Source: Pseudomonadota bacterium
GTDB taxonomy: Bacteria > Pseudomonadota > Alphaproteobacteria > Rhizobiales > Hyphomicrobiaceae
Direction of reading: 5' to 3'
Length of the DNA: 8,307 nt
Assembly (NCBI GenBank): GCA_023412805.1
Contig: JAEZRM010000068.1
Coordinates: 1-8,307, forward strand
Shown: positions 1 through 6,007 of the stretch, one piece after another
Layout of the letters: the number at the start of each line of letters is the position of its first letter
Position numbering within the stretch: position 1 is the first letter of the stretch
The notes under the pieces: model-generated
The model's input: the letters and a program-made list of their open reading frames with translations, nothing else
What the model was told of the DNA's origin: nothing
Databases searched by the model: none
Position numbers and translations under genes: made by a program

Positions 1-843
1 GTCCGGATCCTGTCCCGCCGCGATCATGCCGGCGCAGAGATGCAACCGAAGGAAATGACGCTGCGCCGCGCGTAGGATGGCGATGGCCGGCAGACCTTCG
101 GCGACCAGCTTGTCGTAAGCGCGCGCCAGCGCCACGGAATTGCCGATCGCCGCCGCTTCGACCAGATCGTCCAGCCCGATATCGGCGCTGTCGCCGACGA
201 TGGTGCGTGCATCCTCGAGCGTCGCCTCGTTGCCGGCGCCGACATAGAGGGCCAGCTTTTCCACCTCGCCGCGCGTCACGGCGCGATCGCCTCCCAGCCG
301 GCTCGCGAGCCAGGCCAGGGCGTCGGACGATGCGCGCACCTTGTGCTGCGCGAGCGTTTCGCGGATGACCGCCGCAAGGCTGTCGCCCTCGTCGCGGTAG
401 CACGGGATGGCGGCCGCGTTCGGCGCCGTTTCGAACAGCTTGCGCAGCGGCGATCGTCCGTCGAGATCGGCCGCATCGATGACAATGAGCGCCAGGTCCT
501 GTGCGCGGCGGTTCTGCGCAACGCCTTCGAGAAATGTCTCGAAGACATTGGCGATCGACTTCGCCGCCGTTGGCGTGACGTGACGGACGCGCACGACGCG
601 GCGGCCACCGATCATCGACATCGCCGCCGCTTCGTCGGCGAGACGCGCGGGATCGTCGGCGATGGTTTCGCCGGTCAGCTCCGCGACACGGAACGGATCC
701 GAGAGATCGTCGACCACCGTGCGCGCGATCGCCTCCGCGCGCTCGCGCACGAGGCCGCTGTCCTCGCCGAAGAGCAGCACGGCCTGACAGGTGGGATCCG
801 GCTGCTTGATGAATCTGGCGAGCGAACGGGCGTCGATCTTCAT
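1..843 (-). CDS. holA: DNA polymerase III subunit delta (HolA), 3'-truncated
   Basis: The delta subunit of the DNA polymerase III clamp loader opens the beta sliding clamp during replication. The frame starts at the ATG at 843-841 (MKIDARSLARF) and stays open to the window edge, giving 281 codons without a stop. Full-length family members have about 340 residues, so the C-terminus is missing. Family features visible are the N-terminal core LLFGEDSGLVRERAE (about residues 23-37), FRVAEL followed by a long LADEAAAMSMIGGRR stretch (about 51-81), a lid/middle region with LGGDRAVTRGEVEKLALYV (about 182-200), and the conserved RHFLRLH helix near residue 262. As is typical for delta, there is no usable Walker A motif. 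The start overlaps the stop of the upstream regulator gene in an ATGA, and no good Shine-Dalgarno is seen, so translational coupling is likely. The sequence style is alphaproteobacterial. The family call is firm. Confidence 0.92.
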   Translation of the reverse strand, partial: MKIDARSLARFIKQPDPTCQAVLLFGEDSGLVRERAEAIARTVVDDLSDPFRVAELTGETIADDPARLADEAAAMSMIGGRRVVRVRHVTPTAAKSIANVFETFLEGVAQNRRAQDLALIVIDAADLDGRSPLRKLFETAPNAAAIPCYRDEGDSLAAVIRETLAQHKVRASSDALAWLASRLGGDRAVTRGEVEKLALYVGAGNEATLEDARTIVGDSADIGLDDLVEAAAIGNSVALARAYDKLVAEGLPAIAILRAAQRHFLRLHLCAGMIAAGQDPD

Positions 844-1259
844 GTGCGGGCTCGTTCGCGGTTGCCGCGCCCCGCGTGCTGCGGACGCGCGGCCGCCGGT
901 GCCGGCTTGGCCGCACGCAATGTATCGCGAATCGTCTTGATCGCGAGCGGAGAGAGATGCTCGATGCGCTCGGCCAGCAGATTGGCCAGCTCGGTCGCTT
1001 CGGGCGACAGCCCGCTGGTATCGACGACGACGCGCGGATGCGACAGGCGCGCGATGCGGTGCATCTCCTCGTAGTCGTCCCAGATCAGGTGGAAATACTC
1101 GCAGATCTGCACGATCAACGCCGGCGTCGGGCGGCCGCGATGCCCGTGCTCGAGGGCAGAGAGATAGGCGGCGGAAAGCTCCAGCGCGCCGGCCATCTGC
1201 TTCAGGGTGACGCCCTTCTTGCGCCGCAGCTCGCGGATTTTCTCGCCGAACGGAGTCAT
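840..1259 (-). CDS. XRE-family helix-turn-helix transcriptional regulator
   Basis: This is a 139-residue DNA-binding protein. Residues 4-61 form a Cro/C1-type HTH domain: FGEKIRELRRKKGVTLKQMA supplies helices 1-2 and LSAAYLSALEHG the recognition helix, followed by the RGRPTPALIVQICEYF helix. After the HTH comes a region with WDDYEEMHRIARLSHPRVVVD (60-80) and SGLSPEATELANLLAERI (82-99), then an Ala/Arg/Pro-rich, probably disordered tail. From memory, this HTH plus 'SHPRVVVDTSGLSP' architecture recurs in alphaproteobacteria next to an Smr-domain gene. Its target is unknown and no ligand domain is evident. The ATG at 1259 is preceded by GAGGG at a 7-nt spacing. The start overlaps the smr stop by four bases (ATGA), and its own stop overlaps the holA start in the same way. 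It may regulate this operon, but nothing in the sequence proves that. Confidence 0.9.
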   Translation of the reverse strand: MTPFGEKIRELRRKKGVTLKQMAGALELSAAYLSALEHGHRGRPTPALIVQICEYFHLIWDDYEEMHRIARLSHPRVVVDTSGLSPEATELANLLAERIEHLSPLAIKTIRDTLRAAKPAPAAARPQHAGRGNRERART

Positions 1260-1795
1260 GGACGAGCCCTCTGTCGCCGCAGCAGGACGTAGAACGCGCC
1301 GCCGCCGCCATGGCGCGGCTGTGCCGTTTCGATCCTCAGGAGATGCGCGGCATGCTCGCCCGAAGCCAGCCAGCGCGGCACGCCCCGTCGCAGCACGCCT
1401 TCCCCGCCGCTGCCTTTGCCGGTGATCACCAGCAGCATACGCTGGCCATTCTTCCAGGCCTGCCGCACGAAACGGTCGAGCGCGGCATGCGCGTCGTCCT
1501 GCGTCATGCCGTGCAGGTCGAGGCGGCGCTCGATCGCGATCTCGCCTTTGCGCAAGCGCTCCGCGGTGCGGCGATCGATGCCGGGATTCGGCACGGATGC
1601 CGGCTTGGCAGTCTGCGCCATGCGTGCCGGTGTCGGTGCTTTCGCATCGACGCGCGGCGATGCCGGCTTCTGCTCCTCGATCGGCAGCGCACGCCGCCGG
1701 CGCCGCAGCGGCTTCACATCATGCATCACCGCGCGGAAGAGCGCCGCCTCATCGGCCGGCGGGTTGCGCGGCGCCACGGTCTCAGCTCCGCTCAT
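1256..1795 (-). CDS. Smr-domain protein (MutS2 C-terminal-like)
   Basis: This 179-residue protein has a C-terminal Smr (small MutS-related) domain, a fold found in nucleic-acid nicking or binding proteins. Residues 92-96 are the hallmark LDLHG, residues 123-128 are VITGKG, and residues 162-174 (HGGGGAFYVLLRR) are the closing strand with its glycine run. The N-terminal half is a low-complexity Arg/Ala/Pro linker preceded by a short helix (DEAALFRAVMHDVKPL, 15-30) typical of stand-alone alphaproteobacterial Smr proteins. The substrate is unknown. The ATG at 1795 gives a 14-bp overlap with the end of lutC, and its GAGG lies directly against the start codon, which is too close. A GTG at 1777-1775 (residue 7) has GGAG about 8 nt upstream and is a credible alternative start that would remove the overlap. 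The stop overlaps the next gene's start (ATGA at 1256-1259). Confidence 0.9.
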   Translation of the reverse strand: MSGAETVAPRNPPADEAALFRAVMHDVKPLRRRRRALPIEEQKPASPRVDAKAPTPARMAQTAKPASVPNPGIDRRTAERLRKGEIAIERRLDLHGMTQDDAHAALDRFVRQAWKNGQRMLLVITGKGSGGEGVLRRGVPRWLASGEHAAHLLRIETAQPRHGGGGAFYVLLRRQRARP

Positions 1796-2483
1796 CCTCG
1801 ACGATCACGATATGCAGGCGTCGCGGCCCGTGCGCGCCCATCAGGATCTTCTGCTCGATGTCGCCGGTGCGCGACGGTCCGGTGATGAAGTTGACCGTGC
1901 GCGGCATGGCGGCGCCGGACAGCTTCGCGGCCGGGCTTGCGGCGCGCAGCTTCGCCCATGCGTCTTCCATCGGCCCGACGACGCGACCCGCGGTCAGCAC
2001 GACGACATGCGTGTCCGGCAGGAAGTTCAGGGTGGATGGGCTCTCCGGCCCCGAGGCGAGCATCAGCGTCGCCGTCTCCGCGATGCCGGAAAACGCCGCG
2101 GAAAGGCCGACAGGATCACGTCCGTCGCTGCGGCCCTTGCGGATACGCAGCAGCGGACGCTTGTTCCATGGAATCCTGTCCAGCAGAGGATCCGGGGCCA
2201 TCGCCAGATCCGCCGGCAGATTATGGCCGGCGAGAAAGCTTGCAACCGCCTCCGGCACATCATCAAGCTTGGCGACGCGCGTCACCGACGCCGCGACTTC
2301 CTTTGCGTAGTGCTCGAACAGATCGACGAGCTGCTTCTGGTCCAGTCCCTGCGTGCGGGCCGGGATCGCGCCGCGCGGCGGGTTGGCGACACGCTGTTCG
2401 AGCGGTGCCGCGGCATCGCCTTCGAGTGCGCCGCGATGAAGCGAGCGCCGGATGCCGCCGAGGATCTGATCGCGTGCCGCCAT
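1782..2483 (-). CDS. lutC: L-lactate oxidation complex subunit LutC (YkgG/DUF162)
   Basis: This 233-residue protein is the third subunit of the LutABC (YkgEFG) complex, which oxidises L-lactate to pyruvate through iron-sulfur proteins. The fold is the LUD domain. Visible landmarks are SGIAETATLMLASGPE (132-147), the strand THVVVLTAGRVVG (158-170) and the strongly conserved GPSRTGDIEQKILMGAHGPR (202-221) near the C-terminus. The N-terminus MAARDQILGGIRRSL is typical of the family. The ATG at 2483 was chosen because family similarity begins there and AGGGG lies 6 nt upstream. The same frame is open further upstream, but only antisense-like residues lie there, overlapping lutB. One base separates the lutB stop from this ATG, and the last 14 bp overlap smr if smr starts at 1795. 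There are no cysteine clusters, as expected for this subunit. Confidence 0.93.
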   Translation of the reverse strand: MAARDQILGGIRRSLHRGALEGDAAAPLEQRVANPPRGAIPARTQGLDQKQLVDLFEHYAKEVAASVTRVAKLDDVPEAVASFLAGHNLPADLAMAPDPLLDRIPWNKRPLLRIRKGRSDGRDPVGLSAAFSGIAETATLMLASGPESPSTLNFLPDTHVVVLTAGRVVGPMEDAWAKLRAASPAAKLSGAAMPRTVNFITGPSRTGDIEQKILMGAHGPRRLHIVIVEDERS

Positions 2484-2484
2484 G

Positions 2485-3894
2485 TCAGCCCCTGGCCTGC
2501 CGCGCGCGCCACATTTCCTGGAACGTCTGGCCCTGCGGGGCCGGCATTTCGCGCGTCCCGGTCCACCCGCCGGCGAGGGGCAGATTATAGAAGCTTCCCG
2601 AACGACGGCCGAGCTTGCCGAGGATCGACGACGCCAATCGGGTAAGCCGGTGATAGAGTGCTGGCCGCTTCGCGAAGAACGCCCACAAGGCGAGGCCGGC
2701 ACGCACCGTCTTGGGCGACAGCTTGCGCTCGTATTCCTGCTCGCGGAAATGCCGCATCATCTTCGGCAGCGGGATGCGCATCGGGCAGACGCTTTCGCAG
2801 CGGCCGCAGAAGGTCGAGGCGTTCGGCAGATTGCCGGCCTCCTCCACGCCGAGCAGCGCCGGCGTCAGCACAGAGCCCATCGGGCCCGGATAGACCCAGC
2901 CATAGGCATGCCCGCCGACCGAGGCATAGACCGGGCAGTTGTTCATGCAGGCGCCGCAGCGGATGCAGCGCAGGATGTCCTGGAACTCCGTGCCGAGCAA
3001 AGCACTGCGGCCGTTGTCGAGCAGGATGACGTGGTATTCGCCCGGCCCGTCGAGATCGCCGGCGCGGCGCGGGCCGGTCGAGAAGGTCGTGTAGACCGAC
3101 ATTTCCTGGCCTGTCGCCGAGCGCGCCAGGACGCGCAGGATGGTCGAGGCATCCTCGAGCGTCGGCACGACCTTCTCGAGGCTGGCGAGCACGATATGCG
3201 CCTTGGGCAGGAGCTGCGTGAGATCGCCGTTGCCCTCGTTAGTGACGATGACCGACGTCCCGGTCTCGGCGATCAGGAAGTTGGCGCCGGTGATGCCCAT
3301 GTCTGCCGTGAGGAAGTGCGGACGCAGCATCTCGCGCGCCTCTCGCGTCAGCTCCGAGATATCCGTCTTTCGCGGGAGCTGATGGCGCTGCTCGAACAGC
3401 ACGGCGACCTCGTCCTTGGTGCGATGGATGGCGGGCGCGATGATGTGGGAGGGCACGTCACCGGACTGCTCGATGATGTACTCGCCCAGGTCGGTCTCGC
3501 GCACTTCGACCCCGCCTGCCTGCAGATACTTGTTCAGGCCGGATTCCTCGCCCAGCATCGACTTCGACTTGATTGCCTTTCGCACGTTGGCGGCCTTGGC
3601 GATCTCCAGGACGATGCGATTCATGTCCTCGGGCGTTTCGGCCCAGTGCACGCGGGCGCCACGCGCGGTGGCATTGCGTTCGAACTCCTCGAGCAGGAAA
3701 TCCAGGTGTAGCAGGGCGTCGTCGCGCACCCGCTTCGCCGCCTCGCGGATATCTTCGAAGTTGTCGAGCTCGGCCACCGAGGCGACGCGTCCCACTACCA
3801 TGCGCGAGCGCAAGTTCGCCAACGCCTTGCGCAGGTGCGGGTTGGCGAGCGATTCGGCGGCGCGCGCCTTGAAGTTCTGCGAGCGCAGTTCCAT
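2485..3894 (-). CDS. lutB: L-lactate oxidation iron-sulfur protein LutB (YkgF)
   Basis: This 469-residue protein is the central electron-transfer subunit of the LutABC L-lactate dehydrogenase complex. It has an N-terminal LUD domain (about 60-300), with KSKSMLGEE (109-117), ETDLGEYI (133-140), ADMGITGANFLIAETGT (197-213) and VTNEGNG (217-223). A dicluster ferredoxin-like region follows: CIRCGACMNNCP (Cys310, 313, 316, 320) and FCGRCESVCP (Cys363, 366, 370). The second motif has Ser at the position where E. coli YkgF, as I recall it, has a first cysteine (STFCGRC against CSLCTAC), leaving seven motif cysteines. I believe Bacillus-type LutB shares this feature. The C-terminal tail ends with the usual LPLAGGWTGTREMPAP (438-453) and FQEMW. 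The start is the ATG at 3894, supported by an AGGAGG six bases upstream. The open frame extends further, but that part is out of register with the family. It lies one base after lutA and one base before lutC. Confidence 0.95.
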   Translation of the reverse strand: MELRSQNFKARAAESLANPHLRKALANLRSRMVVGRVASVAELDNFEDIREAAKRVRDDALLHLDFLLEEFERNATARGARVHWAETPEDMNRIVLEIAKAANVRKAIKSKSMLGEESGLNKYLQAGGVEVRETDLGEYIIEQSGDVPSHIIAPAIHRTKDEVAVLFEQRHQLPRKTDISELTREAREMLRPHFLTADMGITGANFLIAETGTSVIVTNEGNGDLTQLLPKAHIVLASLEKVVPTLEDASTILRVLARSATGQEMSVYTTFSTGPRRAGDLDGPGEYHVILLDNGRSALLGTEFQDILRCIRCGACMNNCPVYASVGGHAYGWVYPGPMGSVLTPALLGVEEAGNLPNASTFCGRCESVCPMRIPLPKMMRHFREQEYERKLSPKTVRAGLALWAFFAKRPALYHRLTRLASSILGKLGRRSGSFYNLPLAGGWTGTREMPAPQGQTFQEMWRARQARG

Positions 3895-3895
3895 C

Positions 3896-4633
3896 TCAGC
3901 CCTCCTCGCCCGCCTGGCCGGCCAGCACCTCCGCCACGTGCAGGACCCGGGTGCGGGTGTCTCCTCGCCGTCGCATGCGGCCCTCGATGGTGAGCATGCA
4001 GCCCAGGTCGCCGAGCACCACGGCGTCGGCACCCGTCGCTTGTACGTCGTCGCACTTCTGGTCGCAGATGCGGGGCGAGATGTCGCCGAGCTTGACCGAG
4101 AAGGTGCCGCCGAAGCCACAGCACTGTTCGGGCGTGCTCATCTCCTTCAATGCCAGACCCCGCACATGCGCGAGCAGCGTGCGCGGCTGGCTCTTCACCC
4201 CCATCTCACGCAGCCCCGAACAGGAATCGTGATAGGTGACGGTGCCGTGGAACTCGCCCGGGACCTGCTCGACCTTGAGCACGTTGACGAGGAAGTCGGT
4301 CAACTCCCAGGTTCTGGCGATCAGCCACTCGACATCGGCCCTGGTCTGCGGCACGTCCGCAAGCAGTTCCGGGTAGTGCGCCTTGATCATGCCGCTGCAC
4401 GATCCGGAGGGGATGACCACGTAGTCGCACTCCTTGAACTCGCCCAGCACCTTGCGCGCGAGCCTCTGCGCCGCCACCCGATCCCCGGCGTTGTAGCCGG
4501 GCTGGCCGCAACAGGTCTGGGTGGCAGGCACCACCACCTCGCAGCCCGCGCGCTCGAGCAGTTGCAGGGCGGCGAATCCGATGCGCGGACGCATGAGATC
4601 GACGAGGCAGGTGACGAACAGACCGACGCGCAT
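3896..4633 (-). CDS. lutA: L-lactate oxidation complex subunit LutA (YkgE, CCG-domain protein)
   Basis: This 245-residue protein is the first subunit of the LutABC lactate-to-pyruvate complex and contains two cysteine-rich CCG domains of the glycolate-oxidase/heterodisulfide-reductase type. The first has Cys9, Cys41-Cys42-Gly and Cys79 (in PSGSCSGMI). The second has Cys138 (in YHDSCSGLREMGV), Cys171-Cys172-Gly (in CCGFGGTFSVK) and Cys212. These sites bind iron-sulfur or related cofactors in the family. The N-terminus MRVGLFVTCLVDLMRP is the family start and fixes the ATG at 4633. In-frame sequence upstream to 4741 carries the leader and is not protein-like. No strong Shine-Dalgarno precedes the ATG. 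It is the first gene of the six-gene run and lies downstream of a candidate extended -10 element and of the pbpG terminator, so it probably has its own promoter. Confidence 0.94.
   Translation of the reverse strand: MRVGLFVTCLVDLMRPRIGFAALQLLERAGCEVVVPATQTCCGQPGYNAGDRVAAQRLARKVLGEFKECDYVVIPSGSCSGMIKAHYPELLADVPQTRADVEWLIARTWELTDFLVNVLKVEQVPGEFHGTVTYHDSCSGLREMGVKSQPRTLLAHVRGLALKEMSTPEQCCGFGGTFSVKLGDISPRICDQKCDDVQATGADAVVLGDLGCMLTIEGRMRRRGDTRTRVLHVAEVLAGQAGEEG
3901..3907 (-). promoter_or_regulatory. Strong Shine-Dalgarno for lutB
   Basis: The minus strand reads GAGGAGG followed by six bases and the ATG at 3894. This near-consensus ribosome binding site lies inside the last codons of lutA and decides the lutB start, rejecting the longer open frame that begins at 4119. 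Confidence 0.8.
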
Positions 4634-4684
4634 GAGCAGGCGGGAGAAATCGACAGGACAGGAATGGGGCCGCAGCGGCGGCGC

Positions 4685-4693
4685 ATCATAGCA
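4685..4693 (-). promoter_or_regulatory. Candidate extended -10 promoter of the lutABC-smr-xre-holA unit
   Basis: The minus strand reads TGCTATGAT: a TGn extension followed by TATGAT, five of six matches to the sigma-70 -10 consensus. Transcription would begin near 4678 and give a leader of about 45 nt before lutA. No good -35 box is present at 16-18 nt, which is acceptable for an extended -10 promoter. It lies between the upstream terminator and lutA, where a promoter is expected. This is motif reading only. Confidence 0.45.
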
Positions 4694-4746
4694 CGCAGGC
4701 GTCGCCGTCTTGCGGGTCCGCTCTCGCCAGTGCGCCGCCATGAACG

Positions 4747-4774
4747 AAAAGGCCCCGCCGCGGCGGGGCCTTTT
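4747..4774 (-). terminator. Rho-independent terminator downstream of pbpG (perfect palindrome)
   Basis: Four A, a GC-only arm, its exact reverse complement and four T form a 28-bp perfect palindrome. The RNA hairpin would have an 8-bp G/C stem (GGCCCCGC with GCGGGGCC) and a CGCG loop. Read on the minus strand it begins 18 nt after the pbpG stop and ends in a U4 tract, so it should terminate pbpG transcription. Because it is symmetrical it could also stop transcripts arriving from the left. Confidence 0.85.
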
Positions 4775-4792
4775 CCCGTCTGCCGGTCGGCT

Positions 4793-5752
4793 TTACATGA
4801 GGCGCGGCCGCGCAGCGGGAACGGCCGGATGCAGATCGAGCGTCTCCATCCAGGCCTTGATGCGGTTGGCGTCGGCGACGCGCGTGACCTTGCCCAGCGA
4901 ATCGAGCAGGACGATGATGACCGGCTTGGCAGCGATGCGCGCCTGCATGACCAGACAACGCCCGGCCTCGCTGATGTAGCCGGTCTTGGACAGCCCGATC
5001 TGCCACGTGCCGCTGCGCACCAGGGAATTGGAGTTCTGGAACGCCAATGCGCGCGGACGCCGCCGATCGTGGACCGCAAGGCGGATCGATTCGGTCGTGG
5101 TGAAGTCCCGGATCAGGGTGTAGTGGTAGCTCGCATTCACCATGCGGGCCAGATCCAGGGCGGTCGAGACGTTGTTCGGATTGAGCCCGGTCGGCTCGAC
5201 GAAGTGCGTGTCGTTCATTCCGAGTTCCCGCGCCTTGCGATTCATCGCCGCGACGAAGGCGCGGGTGCCGCCGGGGAAATGCCGCGAGAGCGCAGAGGCC
5301 GCGCGATTCTCGGATGACATCAGGGCCAGACGCAGCAGTTCGCGACGCGGCAGGCGAACCCCCGGACGCAACCGGGACGTGGTGCCCTTGAGGCGATCGA
5401 TGTCCGCGTTCGAGATGGCGATGCTCTCGTCGAGCGCGAGACCGGCGTCCAGCACCACCATCGCTGTCATGAGCTTGGTGATCGAGGCGATCGGCATGAC
5501 CGCCTGCGTGTTCTTCGCGTACAGCAGGCTCCCGTCCTCCTGGTCGATGACGACGGCGGATGCGGCCGCGATGTCGAGCGCGTCGCTGGAGACGGCCGCC
5601 GGGGACGTGACGAACTCGAGTTGCTGCTGACGCTCGGGGGCAGGCCCGCTGGCGGTGAGCGGCGCTCGGGTGATCACCACTGTATCGGAGACCTGGGCGA
5701 CGGCCGGCGCCGGCGCCAGCGCAAGGAGAACGAGGAATAGCTTGCGACGCAT
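4793..5752 (-). CDS. pbpG: D-alanyl-D-alanine endopeptidase (PBP7/8 type, peptidase S11)
   Basis: This 319-residue periplasmic low-molecular-weight penicillin-binding protein is predicted to cleave D-Ala-meso-DAP cross-links in peptidoglycan. All three serine-peptidase motifs are intact: SITK with nucleophile Ser90 and Lys93, SEN at 147-149, and KTG at 256-258. Family stretches include VVIDQEDGSLLYAKN (67-81), FVEPTGLNPNNVS (184-196) and GYISEAGRCLVMQA (258-271). Residues 1-19 are a signal peptide (MRRKLFLVLLALAPAPAVA), probably cleaved before Gln20. The start is the ATG at 5752, chosen because the basic signal-peptide n-region begins there; a GGGG lies a few bases upstream. The frame is open to 5806, but that part is not signal-like. 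It ends at a terminator, so it is probably monocistronic at its 3' end. A DD-carboxypeptidase (DacA-like) role is less likely because the sequence best fits the PBP7 subgroup and lacks the usual DacA C-terminal region. Confidence 0.92.
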   Translation of the reverse strand: MRRKLFLVLLALAPAPAVAQVSDTVVITRAPLTASGPAPERQQQLEFVTSPAAVSSDALDIAAASAVVIDQEDGSLLYAKNTQAVMPIASITKLMTAMVVLDAGLALDESIAISNADIDRLKGTTSRLRPGVRLPRRELLRLALMSSENRAASALSRHFPGGTRAFVAAMNRKARELGMNDTHFVEPTGLNPNNVSTALDLARMVNASYHYTLIRDFTTTESIRLAVHDRRRPRALAFQNSNSLVRSGTWQIGLSKTGYISEAGRCLVMQARIAAKPVIIVLLDSLGKVTRVADANRIKAWMETLDLHPAVPAARPRLM

Positions 5753-5910
5753 TACAACCCCGTGATTCTTTGTATTGGTCCCTGACGACCCGCACGCGGC
5801 GGGCACCCATCGAAAGGCCAGATAACGACGAGTGGCTGGCGGACTTAAAAGCAGAGACTATTCCAATTCGGCGTCAACGAACTGAAAAGTACCAAAGATC
5901 AGATGCTAAC

Positions 5911-5998
5911 GCAACGATCCTAAAGCTTGAAGTGAGAAATCGGTGCACCGGGGCCGTGCACCGCCTGAATCGCTGTAAGGGCGGCCGACAATCGTTGC
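5911..5998. repeat. Spaced inverted repeat enclosing a hairpin
   Basis: GCAACGAT at 5911-5918 is the exact reverse complement of ATCGTTGC at 5991-5998. The arms enclose 72 nt that include the hairpin at 5941-5963. Together they could fold into a stem with an internal hairpin, as in a small structured RNA or 3' UTR. An 8-bp match at this distance may also arise by chance. Confidence 0.3.
5941..5963 (-). terminator. Possible terminator or operator hairpin after the exported-protein gene
   Basis: CGGTGCAC (5941-5948) and GTGCACCG (5956-5963) are perfect 8-bp inverted arms around a 7-nt loop. On the minus strand the hairpin lies about 45 nt after the stop of the 6008-6430 gene and is followed by GATTTCTC, a weak U-rich tract. 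A factor-independent terminator is the simplest reading. The imperfect T tract leaves a dimeric-protein operator possible. Confidence 0.4.
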
Positions 5999-6007
5999 AC
6001 GATCGTC

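Larger units (their letters stand above)
5753..6007. other. Intergenic region with lower GC and inverted repeats, no gene seen
   Basis: This is the longest gap in the window. By my count bases 5821-5940 are about 44% GC, clearly below the flanking genes. It should contain the pbpG promoter, but I could not settle on one. A TTGACG (minus strand, in the 5870s) resembles a -35 box yet has no convincing -10 at the right distance. A short hairpin (CCCGC, loop ACGCG, GCGGG) sits at 5789-5803 in what would be the pbpG leader. Two further inverted repeats are described separately. A plus-strand frame crosses the gap but resembles no family I know. Confidence 0.6.

Noticed and set aside
1416..2645. 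409-codon plus-strand open frame opposite smr and lutC
   Set aside because: It crosses three real minus-strand gene boundaries and resembles no known protein. Sharing its length with the previous frame is coincidence.
2482..3711. 409-codon plus-strand open frame opposite lutB
   Set aside because: It lies fully antisense to a confidently assigned gene and its composition is that of a reverse-complement shadow (HARRRR/QHR-rich).
3416..5317. 633-codon plus-strand open frame
   Set aside because: It runs antisense across lutB, lutA, the terminator and most of pbpG. Its product is a His/Arg/Ala-rich mixture with no family features, as expected from the complement of GC-rich genes.
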